From Rhypophila decipiens (taxonomy: Eukaryota > Ascomycota > Sordariomycetes > Sordariales > Naviculisporaceae): a stretch of DNA of 64,000 bases. Position 1 is the stretch's first letter. The number at the start of each line of letters is the position of its first letter. A program made the position numbers and the translations under genes. Below are positions 43,423 to 56,215 of this stretch, one piece after another. The stretch spans positions 1 through 64,000 of the forward strand of contig MU858158.1 of the NCBI GenBank assembly GCA_033297075.1, read 5' to 3'. Below the pieces are notes generated by a model. The model was not told the DNA's origin, did not search any database, and saw only the letters and a list, made by a program, of their open reading frames with translations.

Positions 43423-44640
43423 ATGGCGGCTAGACTGGGGCGACGAGCTTCATGGAGTCTGTCAGGGCGTGGTCTTTTCCTTCCATCGTCACATTTCAGA
43501 GGCAATCCGTTGATTTCTTTCACGACGGCGCCTCAACCCGAGTTCCAAATCCCTTACACAAGATGTTGGTATACAGATGCCCGATACAGTTCCACTGCAG
43601 CAGCATTTAATGCCGGCTCAGAAGCTGTCCAGAGTATTGTCAAACGCATGCTTGATCGCCACAGAGAGGCCGTCATCGAGCGCTCGCAGGTCCTCGACGC
43701 CAACCAGCTCCAGAAGCTCTGCATCACCTTGGACCGACAATTTGGCTCAACAGACCTAGGCACCGTCGTCCCCCGGGGCTACCACCTCGTCTATTTCACT
43801 CCATCAGACTTCGAGTCTGAGCTCGGGTGCGACGGCACCGACCAGCCTTTTGCCCCGGGCCCGCCCTTCACGCGCCGTATGTGGGCGGGCGGTCGTGTTC
43901 AATGGTACCCCGAGAACCCATTGCGTGTCGGGGCCCACGTCACCGAGACTACCAAGCTGCTGGATGTCGTCCCGAAGTCAGGCCGCGGGGGCAACACGAT
44001 GTTGATCGCCACCGTTGAAAAAGTCTTTTCCACAGCCCAAGGACCTGCCGTGCGAGAGGAGCGGACCTGGGTGTTTCTCGAGCCTCCCGCAAAACCGTCG
44101 GCCGCCCACCAGCCAAAAGAGTCGACACGGGAGGGAACTTGGTCGCGTTCATCAGTGTCCCACGAGTCTGGCGGCTCACCTTTCGACCGCCGGCTGCTTC
44201 GAAAGTCGGCACAAGCGCTATTCCGCTTCTCGGCGTTGACCTTCAACGCTCATATGATACACTACAACCAGGACTGGTGTAGAGACGTCGAGGGTCTACC
44301 CGACCTCGTCGTGCATGGCCCTCTAAACCTCATCGAAATGATGAACTACTGGCGTGATATTCACGGCCAGAAAGGCAATTTGCAGCCTCTGGAGGTGTCT
44401 TATCGAGCAATCTCTCCGCTCTTTGTTGACGAGGAGGCGGTCATGAGCACGGATTCTATCCAAGAGGTCGAGGATGGCTCTGGTTCCGGGCAATTGATAT
44501 ACAAGATCCGACTGTCCAAATCGGGATCGAAAAGTGAGGGCTCTCAATCATCCAAGTTGAAAACAGTGATGGAGGGAGAGATCCGAGCTGGTCGTGTGGA
44601 TGGGTTACCTATCTTGGCCGAGGCGTCGAGACTGGACTGA
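43423..44640 (+). CDS. MaoC/HTD2-type acyl-CoA hydratase or dehydratase (mesaconyl-C4-CoA hydratase-like)
   Basis: Hot-dog-fold hydratase adding or removing water at an enoyl-thioester, probably mitochondrial. One exon, 405 residues. The N-terminus (MAARLGRRASWSLSGRG) looks like a targeting peptide. Double-hot-dog features are the HLVYFTP segment, the GPPFTRRMWAGGRVQWYPENPLRVG loop and the C-terminal ALFRFSALTFNAHMIHYNQDWCRDVEGLPDLVVHGPL segment. That last segment holds the H..H catalytic region of FAS1-type dehydratase domains. Fungal relatives are annotated as HTD2 (mitochondrial fatty-acid synthesis), as mesaconyl-C4-CoA hydratase or as itaconyl-CoA hydratase. The head-to-head ACAD partner favours breakdown of a branched or dicarboxylic acyl-CoA over mitochondrial fatty-acid synthesis, but this is inference. 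Confidence 0.82.
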   Translation: MAARLGRRASWSLSGRGLFLPSSHFRGNPLISFTTAPQPEFQIPYTRCWYTDARYSSTAAAFNAGSEAVQSIVKRMLDRHREAVIERSQVLDANQLQKLCITLDRQFGSTDLGTVVPRGYHLVYFTPSDFESELGCDGTDQPFAPGPPFTRRMWAGGRVQWYPENPLRVGAHVTETTKLLDVVPKSGRGGNTMLIATVEKVFSTAQGPAVREERTWVFLEPPAKPSAAHQPKESTREGTWSRSSVSHESGGSPFDRRLLRKSAQALFRFSALTFNAHMIHYNQDWCRDVEGLPDLVVHGPLNLIEMMNYWRDIHGQKGNLQPLEVSYRAISPLFVDEEAVMSTDSIQEVEDGSGSGQLIYKIRLSKSGSKSEGSQSSKLKTVMEGEIRAGRVDGLPILAEASRLD

Positions 44641-45313
44641 GAGATAATTAGCCCATTTATTGGATCATAAAAGGGGCTGTCTTTATTCGTTGACTCGTGG
44701 TCGTGGAGGTAGGATATCTGAGGCCATTGGAACTTGTCAAGTCTGAAAACAGCTCAGAGTAGCTATGGCCTGATTTTCAGGTACCAAACGGGGTCTTTCA
44801 ATGAGTATGGCCCTGTATGGGCCGATCCGACCGCCCAACAGGGCAAGGTAAATGCTTGTTTCCAAGCCATGTGGACACTATTTGACTTGGGGCCCAGAGC
44901 CTGGAGCTAATATCTCTAGCTTACATGGCCCCATCAATCTCCATCAACAGCCATTATATGACGTTCTGGGTGAGTATAGCGTCCTTTATTGCCGTTTATC
45001 AAGCCTATTGTTACACGAAAGCATGTTCATCCAATAAAAAAGGCATGATATCATGAGATACCCCGAGAATTTCTGCGGTCCGGACCGTGGCGGCAGGGGT
45101 TGGCGGTGCTGTAGCAGCGCCTCGATCAAGTTACACGAACGACACCCCGCACTTACCAATATACCTTATCCTTACCTTCCTATCTCCCCGGGCCTCTCTT
45201 TCACTTGAACCAAGTCGACAGAGACACCTTAAAAGAGCACACAACAACTGGCAAGCTCTTTGATCCAGTGCTCTCACGACTTCCAGAGACAAACGCAGAA
45301 AACACATCAGAAA
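44641..45313. other. Intergenic
   Basis: 3' flank of the hydratase and promoter of the alpha-glucosidase. CCGCAC- and CCCCGCAC-like C-rich patches near 45075-45155 may be regulatory. No gene seen. Confidence 0.45.
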
Positions 45314-47485
<2,172 letters not shown>

Positions 47486-48139
47486 CATGACCACATGCAG
47501 GTCTTGGGAATGGGCTTTTGAATGAGCAAAGAAATAGCAAGACTCTTTTCTACTAGGAATGACCCGCTTTGGGTTTCGTCAGGTTCTTTTCCTGTGACGT
47601 TTGCGACTCCCGCATTGATGACTGCCAGATTGATCCAAACCGCTGCTTCCTCGAGAAAACTCTATTTCCTGGTTCTTCTTTCCACCTGCCATACAGGAGC
47701 AATCATATATAGACCATGGCATTTTCATACGTGCTCTAAGGCAGAAGGCGCGCTTGCTTTCATGTGTGAAACCTTCCCGAACCTGTCCGAGTCTGCTGTG
47801 ATGACGTTAGAAGCGGGTATCCAAAAGTCCTTATCTTCTTCCTACTCGACCCTTTCTTAAAGCAGCACTCTTCATCAGCCTTTCTCTACAAATAGGCTGA
47901 ATAACTTCTTTATCAGATCTTAGTACTTGTTTATTCATATCAAATACACCGTTTGTCCAGAGACTCTTTACTCGGAGATCAGATGCTGGACAAAACTCGA
48001 ACTCGAACTCGAACTCGAAAAACCCGAGATCACTATCCGTACTCTACGAATTTTCAAATCACTCCCACAATTTGCAATCTTGGATCTCCCTTCATCTATC
48101 TCCTTCACCCCATCTTCAGCCACCATTCGTCTAGACAAC
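47486..48139. other. Intergenic and leader of the repeat gene
   Basis: About 47865-47960 resembles 41595-41690. A CTCGAA microrepeat (four units) lies at about 47996-48020. The last 120 bp before 48140 match the promoter of the inverted copy at 51106-51215. Confidence 0.5.
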
Positions 48140-49803
48140 ATGACTGTCCTGTGCAAGGAGACACCAAGAGTGACGATGGTCAACGAGTTTCCTACTGGGC
48201 AGAAGGGCTCGCTGCCTCTCGTTGGGCGACCCCTACCAAGCCCACCCCTCCGGCTAAGCCCACGACCCCGGCCAAGCACACTGCACCGACCGTCCTGTGC
48301 AAGGAGGTGCCGAGGGTCACCATGGAGAACCCTCTCCCCAAGCCAGCTCCCGCGACCAAGCCTGCCCCTCCTACGGCAGTCCGAGTCCTCTGCCAGGAGA
48401 CCCCAAGGGTCACGATGGTTAACAAAGTTCCCCCCTGGCGCGAAAGGCCTTGCGGCATCTCGCTGGGCATCGCCAGCCGAGCCCGCCCCCCAGGCCAAGC
48501 CCGCGACCGTGACCAAGGCCGCTGCCCCGACCATCCTCTGCCAAGAGGTTCCAAAGGTGACCATGGTCAACAAGTTTCCCCCTGGCGCCAAAGGCCTTGC
48601 GGCGTCTCGCTGGGCATCGCCAGCCGAGCCCGCCCGCCCAGCCAAGCAAACCCCCCCGGGCCAAGCACACCACCCCGGCCAAGCGCACCACCCCAACCGT
48701 CCTGTGTAAGGAGGTGCCGAGGGTCACCATGAAGAACCCTTTTCCGCCCGGTGCCAAAGGCTTGGCGGCATCCCGATGGGCCACACCAGCCAAACCCATC
48801 ACCCAGACCAAGCCCGCCACAACCCAGCCCGCCCCGGCCGAGCCTGCTCCTACGGCTGGCCGAGTCCTCTGTCAGGAGGTAACAAGGTTAACCATAGTTA
48901 ACCCTTTACCCCCTGGTGCCAAAGGATTGGCCGCGTCACGTTGGGCAATACCAGCCAATCCCATCCACCAGACCAAGCCAGCCATAGCCAAGCCAGCACC
49001 TACAAGCACTCATCCCCCGGCCAGACACTCAACCCCGACCGTCCTTTGCAAGGAAGTGCCGAGGGTCACTATAAAGAACCCTTTTCCACCCGGTACCAAA
49101 GACTTGGCAGCATCCCACTGGGCAACACCAGCCAAGTCTGCCCCGACCAAGCCAGCCACAACCAAGCCAGCACCTACAAGCACAACCGTTCTCTGCTAGG
49201 AACCACCTCGTATAACCATGGTCAACCCACTTCCGCCAGGCGCCAAAGGATTGGCGGTGTCTCGGTGGGCAATACCGACCAAGTCCGCACCTACGAGTAC
49301 GACTGTTCTCTACCAGGAGTCACCTCGTATGACTATGGTAAACCCCTTTCCCCCAGGTGCTAAAGGATTGGCGGCGTCCCGCTAGACAACGCTGGCCGAG
49401 CCCACAACCCCGACCAAGCGCACTGCCCCGACCATCCTGTGCAAAGAGATGCCAAGGGTCACCATGGAAAACCCTCTCCCTAAAGGGGCCAAAGGTCTCG
49501 CTACATCTCGCTGGGCAACACCAGCCGAGCCCGCTCCTGCAGCCGTCCGAGTCCTGCGAGGAGGTGCCGAGGGTTACTATGGTTAACCCTCTTCCTAAAG
49601 GCAACAAGGGCCAAGTCCCCTCGTCGTGCGGCACCCAGACAAGCAAGGCCTTCCGACAATACCAGATTCATTTGTCAAGAGTCACCCAGGTCCTCAACCC
49701 CTTTCCCGACGGAGGCAAGTCCCTGGCAACCTCCCGATTAGCAGATCCCATCCACCAAAGAGGCAAAGGTACCAAAGACTTCTGGCAACGCGAGGGCTAT
49801 TAG
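48140..49803 (+). pseudogene. Multi-unit proline-rich repeat gene, frameshifted and stopped
   Basis: I know no family for this. Reading the three forward frames in turn gives a start (MTVLCKETPRVTMVN) and 12 diverged copies of a unit: VLCKEVPRVTMVN, then PFPPGAKGLAASRWATP, then a Pro/Lys/Thr/Ala linker (KPAPTKP type). The last unit is degenerate (RVTQVLNPFPDGGKSLATSR), ending FWQREGY and stop. Breaks: one lost base at about 48207-48209; an extra C in a C6 tract (48430-48435); a frame change at a C7 tract (48650-48656); TAG at 49197-49199; TAG at 49383-49385; two lost bases near 49555-49561. Both stops are CpA-to-TpA changes (CAG to TAG; TGG to TAG seen from the other strand), the RIP direction. 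No signal peptide or membrane segment. Homopolymer sequencing error could explain some breaks but not the stops. Confidence 0.75.
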
Positions 49804-50824
49804 CAAAAAACTCCCAAAAGGCGGCCTTTGCTCGGGGGACACTAGGCTCGAACAACCTGATAATGATGGTTTGCATGTGGGACATTATGGTACCCACTCC
49901 ATGGCTGGGGGACTGAGCATGTTTGTCGGGATTGGGATGTTCTCGGGGAGTGGGCTATGGAGAATGCTGCCTTTTAATTTGTATATTTATATATTACTGT
50001 GGAATGGCTATGGAGCACCTGACGAAATCAAGGTGGGTCACCAATTGGAAGGAAAGTGAGACTGAGATTCTCGCAGCTACCAGATTCAGGGATTTGTATT
50101 GCTAGCTGCTGCCTTGTGTTGGCTCGGCTGCTGATGTAGTAGCTAGTTCACCACTTGCTCTTTGACTCTTGAGGAATCTCTTGTTTCAAGTAATAGATCA
50201 GCACTCAGCAGGCTAGTTATGTATATATACGAAAGTCGTTCTACATATGACTTCCCTCACTTTTTCCATTATTTACTTCTTGATTATATATACCTTATCA
50301 CCGTCGTCGTGGACGTCATTGTCAACTCGTATTATTAGCCCGGAGGTATTACTCAGCAGAGGGTAGTTTGGTAACAGGCAACAAGTTAATTCGTTGAAGA
50401 AAGGGGGTATCTATATGAACTAAAACTAACGTTAATGATAAATCTGAACTGCGCCCGCCATCCACCCAGAGACCGCTAAAACAGTCTCCTCCGCAGTTTA
50501 TCAATCTGTGTCCCACCAGAGAGGGAGTCTCGGTTGCTGCCTCCAGTCTCTGCACAGATCTTTGTTATGGGTCGGATTGGTTACCGACAGCTGTCCCAGG
50601 AGATGGTACTTCGACTTCCTCCGGTCTCCTGAACAGCAATGAAAAACCCGAAAGCCAACAAAACCCAAAAGCGATAATAGTAATCACAACCAGATATCCT
50701 AGGAGAGGGTACTTTGACTTCCTCCAGTCTCCTGAACAGTAAACGAAACTGAAAGCAATTTTTTGGTGATTGTTTTGGGGGTTTCAACTTTTTTGGGTTT
50801 TCTTTCGGGCCGACGAAACGAACT
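49804..50824. other. Intergenic with short repeats
   Basis: Separates the large repeat gene from its small inverted relative. It contains three diverged copies of a segment with core CTTCCTCCGGTCTCCTGAACAG (near 50518, 50600, 50701). No gene. Confidence 0.5.
50518..50745 (+). repeat. Diverged repeat, three copies
   Basis: Segments at 50518-50556, 50596-50644 and 50698-50745 share GAGGGTACTT-like starts and CCTCCAGTCTCCTGAACAG-like ends. The last two are about 102 bp apart and nearly identical. The first is more diverged. Confidence 0.65.
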
Positions 50825-51106
50825 CTAAGCCCAACGTGAGGCCGCCAGTCCTTTCGCACCTGGGGGAAATGTGTTGACCATAGTCACACCAGGTGACTCC
50901 TGGCAGAGAACGGTTTTCGAAGCTGGCTTGGTCGGGGCCGGCTTTGTCGATACGGGCTTGGTCGGGGGTGTGGCCTTGGCCGGCGTTGCCCAGCGGGACG
51001 CCGCCAATCCTTTGGCACCTTGTGGCATAGGGTTGACCATAGTCACACGGGGTGACTCCTGGCAGAGGACGGTCCGGGGGGTGGGCTTGGTAACTTCGAC
51101 AGTCAT
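50825..51106 (-). CDS. Two-unit proline-rich repeat protein (intact small copy)
   Basis: 93 residues, one exon, start MTVEVTKPTPRTVLCQ and stop right after SRWA. It holds two full units of the family seen at 48140-49803: VLCQESPRVTMVNPMPQGAKG plus LAASRWATPAK, a TKPAPTKP linker, then VLCQESPGVTMVNTFPPGAKG plus LAASRWA. It lies in inverted orientation to the long copy. The upstream 110 bp is recognisably the same as that of the long copy, so the promoter was duplicated with the gene. There is no signal peptide, and one Cys per unit. The conserved G-L-x-x-S-R-W-A core may be a short binding motif; I recall similar motifs in disordered filamentous-fungal proteins but cannot verify that. Function unknown. 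Confidence 0.6.
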   Translation of the reverse strand: MTVEVTKPTPRTVLCQESPRVTMVNPMPQGAKGLAASRWATPAKATPPTKPVSTKPAPTKPASKTVLCQESPGVTMVNTFPPGAKGLAASRWA

Positions 51107-51349
51107 CTTGATAAGATGAATAGTAGTTGAAGATGGGGTGAAGATGTGGTGAAGAGAGATAGAATTTGCAAATGGTGAGAGCGATTTGTAAATTCGTGGA
51201 GTGCGGATGGTAATCGGGTGAAGAAAGGAAGAAGAGGAGATTTGGAAATTGCAGGAGAGAGGACCCCTATATATAGACCACTTCTGGGAGAGAAAAAAGC
51301 AATAGGGCTCTGCCCTCACCTCTCTCGTTTGCTCGAAGTTTCTGTTCAA

Positions 51350-51655
51350 TATAAGGTTTCCCTGCCGGTACCAGCGCAAGAGGGCAAAAAGGGGCGGTGG
51401 AGCTGTTCGAGAGAATCATATGCACGCAAGGAAAGTGTTGACAGTTGAGAGCAGATACGATATTAGGTTTCCCTTCATTATGCCAGTGCCAGGACGGCAA
51501 AAAGGGGCTGTTAAGGTTCTCGAGAGCTCCATATAACAGCAAGAAAAATGTTGCACAGTTGAGAGCAGATTCTACTTTAGGTTTCCCTTTATTATGCCAG
51601 TCCCAGGGCGGCAGCAGGGGCTGTTAGGTTTTCGAGAGCACCATGTGACTACTCA
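51350..51655 (+). repeat. Three tandem copies of a ~111-bp sequence
   Basis: Copies start near 51352, 51464 and 51575 with AGGTTTCCC. Each contains GGCAAAAAGGGGC-like and TTCGAGAG segments. The first two end with a TTGAGAGCAGAT segment before the next copy; the third ends soon after GAGCACCATGTG. They lie upstream of the small repeat-protein gene. Confidence 0.85.
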
Positions 51656-54561
51656 GTGATAGCAATAACCGTTCTGGCAAACCGAGAATTCCACCTCACC
51701 ATAACGAGGATCTCTTATTTCCCGGGACAGTGTCTCCAGTCGCCATACAGCAAAGTAGGTTCCAAGAAGTCAGCTCCCTAGAGGGAAGAGTCAAGACCTC
51801 AGGGGTAAATACGTGCCTCAAGCCTGCCCTTCTGCATATCAGAACGACTTTGTATGTCCGCCTGAGGTCCAGGAGAGAATGTCTTGTTCTAACAGGTCTG
51901 GTTCTAAGGTTCCTTATCGGCTGCCCACTACCAGCCTGGTACTGTGTATCAACGGATCCAGGGAGAGGGTGCCAATCCCGGCCTTGCTGGTTTTTTGAGG
52001 CTCAAGCTCCACTTGTGGCAAAAGTCTGTACGCAGCATCTGCGGGCGTAAACTTAGTATCTCGTATTTTCTCCTATAGCTTTTAGCAGCCTGGCCCGTGA
52101 TAGTTCAGGCACCGTACTTTGTAGACTTTGGGCTGGCCGTCTATGGCGTCAAATCATCACGGTCCACCTCTAAAAAAGTTCCAAGTCAACTGAGCGGTCA
52201 GGTTGGTCCTTTTTAGATCAATCCAACTGGATAGATATGGCTAATCCGGGACGTGTGACTGTCTCAGTGCAGAGCAGAAACAAAGTTCCTATCATGAGAG
52301 TCACCTGATCGTATGTGAACATCATGATTAAAAGTGATACTTGGGACAGTCATTCTTGAAAAATCTGAGCCGAGACAAGTTCCGCAACCCGCCACCCAGC
52401 TCACAGTTCTGGACTTTAGGTTTATGTGACTCCGTGGCTGGGCTCTACTTGGGAAACTCTGTCACTGACTGATAGAATTTTCACGCAGTTTCTCTGATAT
52501 TCGCCCAACTCTCTGAGAAAAAGGCTTTTCGTGTTGAGAAACTCTATTACAGACTGTCAGAGTTTTCACGCAGTTTCAGTGATGTTCCTGCAAACCACCT
52601 CGCCGGAGTTCTTCTCTCCTGTCCTGGTGAACTGGTGAACCTGTGACATGTTGTAATCGTACATGCTAGCAAATCTCTACGATATTGTGTTGCAGCCTCG
52701 TCTCTGCCAAGAGGTGTAGTTGTAAGACTGGTCTAACTGCTTCTGGTAAGGTTTCCTATTTTGGCTGTAAGACGGTGAGACCTTAGCCCAGCCACAGCAT
52801 GGTAACCCTGTCCCTGTCGAGATTTCTACACGTGTATAGCCATCTACTCCATAGTTGTGCAGGTCAATTCCTTCATAGGGATTTTCTCCGTATGAGGTGA
52901 AAAAGATGACTTCTACGACGGTAAATTAGATAACCACTGGGGTGTTCCTTGATTGTTCTAACTGCTGCTACTCTGTCGACGGGTATAGATTTGAAGCTTC
53001 ACACCCCATTTTCCGACCCAGTTGCCAGCCTCTACATCGCCTGCGGCTCATGTCATCGTATACGTGAAGCCTGTGCCAAGCCCTAGTCACGTCTTGGTCG
53101 TTCTATGTAATGTGGACTTCAAAAGGTCGCGGAGTCCGTCCCGACCAGCCGTCTTACATCAGGCAGTTATATACCCCTGTGCAGTGTGATCATTGAACGA
53201 GCCAGGCCCGACTAACCCTACCCTGCAAGCCACATCCAGCGAGGGGTTATGGTAGTAGCGTCGTGGCCGTTACTCACTTCAGTGGCATTGTGCTGAGTCA
53301 CTCAACTCCTTAAGGTTGAAGTTCATCCCGGATGTCTCGAACTCGGCCCTGGAGAAGCGATATCAGATTGGGTGTCCCGGGCTCTATCGCTTGGCGCCTT
53401 AACCGCGAAGGTGGTGATCGGTTGGTCGTTACAAGTATGAAAGTCTGCGAGCATTGTTGACGGTTCGGTCTCACGTTGACCGTGGCCCGGGTGTATTGCA
53501 TTTAGTGCGGTGGCTTTGAGGTCTAGGAATGTTGATGGATTGAAAGGGTTGAGTATCGGGGCAAGGGGGTTGAGAAGTACCCGGGCGACAATCAGGTTGC
53601 ATAACATGTTGGCTGCGACAACTCTGGTTGGTGGTGGTCGACAAGTTTGGTTATCGATGGTGTTGTAATGAAAGAATTATATGTCGTATGTCGCGATAAG
53701 ATCAGACGAGACGAAGACAGGGATGTGACAGGCACGAAACTCACATATCTAGATGATTGGTTCCTGACTACGAGCTTTGTTTTATTTCAAAATCTCCGGG
53801 AGGGTGATCAATGTTGACATTGTGCGCATTTGAGGCTTTTGAGCCACTGAGCAGTTTATGAGACCCCTTTCCGTCACCGAATTGTCATTTGGCCATTATT
53901 GTTGGGATCGTGGCGGGATTACGTCGTTGGTGAAAGTCTAATAATACCCGATGCACCTAACAATGTTCGAGAACATACAGAACCATCTGATAACGGGGTA
54001 GCGGCGCCTTGCAGGGGTCATCATAATTGCGATATTTATGTATGGTAAACCTGGATTCAACAGCATGAAGGAAGAAAGTTATACGGAGGCTGCATGCTTA
54101 GTGATCAGAATGCATTGCCCAGAATCATCAGAATGCTACCTGAAAAGGATGGTTGATGAGGTCAGCAGTCCTTTATCGCTGTAGAGGTGAGATTGCCAAG
54201 CTGTCGGGTTGAGCACAGTGACAAATAACGGGACATCGACGATGAACTGCCGAAGAAACAAAGGAACAATGATATAATTTGATACGCCAATTCCGTTCTG
54301 GGTGCTGAAATCCGTCAAGCTTCTTACATCCCTGGCGGTGGTGTTCTCGACCCGAAATGCTGGGCCCGATCTCATGTCTCCGGAGATTTTATTTGGAATC
54401 TTGTATCTGCTGTGGGAGAAGTTGCATATAAAATATGGCCTGGTCTGGCGTTTCTGTCGACCATCCGGCCATCTCTGGCCACTGTTTTGGGGTATTGTTA
54501 CCTGGAACCCTGACCTTCCTTCTTTGTCCTAAATCCACGCTCACAACTCAAAGCAGCAGTC
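51656..54561. other. 2.9-kb gene-poor region
   Basis: No gene recognised. A direct repeat of about 49 bp occurs at 52452-52500 and 52537-52585 (shared core TTTTCACGCAGTTTC). A 94-codon minus frame at 53323-53607 has no recognisable character. The sequence may be old decayed repeat DNA. Confidence 0.4.
52452..52585 (+). repeat. Imperfect ~49-bp direct repeat
   Basis: GAAACTCTGTCACTGACTG-type start and TTTTCACGCAGTTTC core, twice, 85 bp apart. Confidence 0.6.
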
Positions 54562-56215
54562 ATGAAAGTCAGGCAATTGACTACATGCCAAACATGCAGG
54601 AAGAGGAAACTGGGAGTAGGTCATGACCATCCCTTACATCCCCAGTTGCAAGCCTTTAGAGGCACTGGCCTAATTGAACCTTGACAGTGCGATGGAAAGA
54701 CCCCAGAATGTTCACAATGCTCCCTCCGCGGTCTGAAATGCCCTGGCTATCCACAGGACTGGATATTTGTCCCCCAGGACACCGGCCGTGCCAGTGGCAA
54801 CAACAAGGAGGGAAGGGGCAAGGGGAAGAAAATTCGCGACATATTACCGAATGGAGATCGGGGGTCAATCCAACGCCCAATCTCAGCTCCAGTGGACGAA
54901 TTCATCTCGGTAATAGTGCGCACCTGCTCGCCGGACCCAACCGAGATACAGTTCCGAGGCAAACCATTCCGGGTGTGCGGCGCCTGGGTCGAGGTGCTTC
55001 CTGACTTGCTCGCAGGGAGCACTAACAAGACCCTGTTGAATGCCATCGAAGCATTCGCTGTTTCCATACTCAGCGGAGGTCCTGTTCCCACGGTCCCGCT
55101 CTCAGCAGGTCTCGAAGCCAAAACTCAGGCCCTTTCCTCCCTTCAGAAGGCGCTGTGTACCACTGGTGCCACATACTCGGACGAACTTGCCGCCACTGTC
55201 ATGTGCGTTTTGTTCGCAGAGCTGTTTCTACCGACGTCGTTGAGTGCCTGGGTTGCACACCTGGAGGGATTTATGCAAGTGATGCAGCTCTCCAGACCCG
55301 AGATGTACACGTCTGGCCTCTCTCACAAGCTTTTTGTTGGAGCAAGACCATCAATGGTAAGAGCGATGATTCGAAAAGATGAAGAAAGTTGCTCACTGAC
55401 GCTGACAAATTTCTGGACAGATCGTTTTAGGCTTTTTCACACGCAAAGCTGTGTTCGTTGCCGAGGACCGTTGGAGGACCGTTCCCTTCGCTCAGCAGCC
55501 CCCGTCACCGGTCCAGGAAGTCATGGGCGAAGGCGCGAGAATACCAGGAATCTTGGAACAGATAGACTTGCTAGAAGGACAATCCCATGAATCCATTAGG
55601 GTAGGTGTGCAGCGGGTTCTGCAGGAGCTCTTTGACCTGCTGGATCGACTGAACTCGTGGAAGGCAAGCTACCCGCTCATTTCTTCCTCCACGTCATACT
55701 GGTTCAAGCCTGCCGCTCTTGGAAGCAGACCGAGCATCTGGTTCGACAACATCATGATCGCGAATGCCCTTCACCACCTTTGGGCATTCAAAGCCATCTG
55801 CCTCGGAAACATCGAAAGACTGCGGCTCACATATCCCATGCTGATGCTGACTGACAATATCTTTGCTGGATACATTGAACACCGAGACGTTTTCGAAGAG
55901 GTTAGAAGCCTGTCTACAATGATTTGTCAGAGCATCGAGTACCTGATGCAGGACGAGATGAAGCTGTTTGGACCAACGTCGGCGATATTGCCTCTCAGAG
56001 TAGCTTTCGACACATTCCGGGTAGGCGGGACGAGCACTGCCGAGGAGTTGGAATGGTGTGAGAGCATATTTGACTATATCATGGCGAGGGGGTATCACTT
56101 CATCACCATGTTCTTTCCCGAGTCACGACAGGCAATGAAGATGCAAGGTCGGTGTGCTCTGATGGCGCGAATGAATGGAGCTTTGAGTCTCGGTACGGGC
56201 CTCAGAGATGATTAG
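54562..56215 (+). CDS. Zn2Cys6 transcription factor
   Basis: Fungal binuclear-cluster regulator of 505 residues. Exons 54562-54615, 54688-55356 and 55421-56215; introns 72 and 64 bp. The first intron falls inside the zinc cluster; splicing gives C9-x2-C12-x6-C19-x6-C26-x2-C29-x6-C36, a perfect Zn2Cys6 motif. A Lys/Arg-rich linker (KEGRGKGKKIRD) follows. The rest is an alpha-helical fungal-specific transcription-factor domain of the Fungal_trans_2 (DUF3468) type, with LLNAIEAFAVSIL, LFLPTSLSAWVAHLEG and a C-terminal YIMARGYHFITMFFPESRQAMK segment. There is no metabolic gene cluster next to it, so the target cannot be inferred. The start is the first Met before the cluster. Confidence 0.9.
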
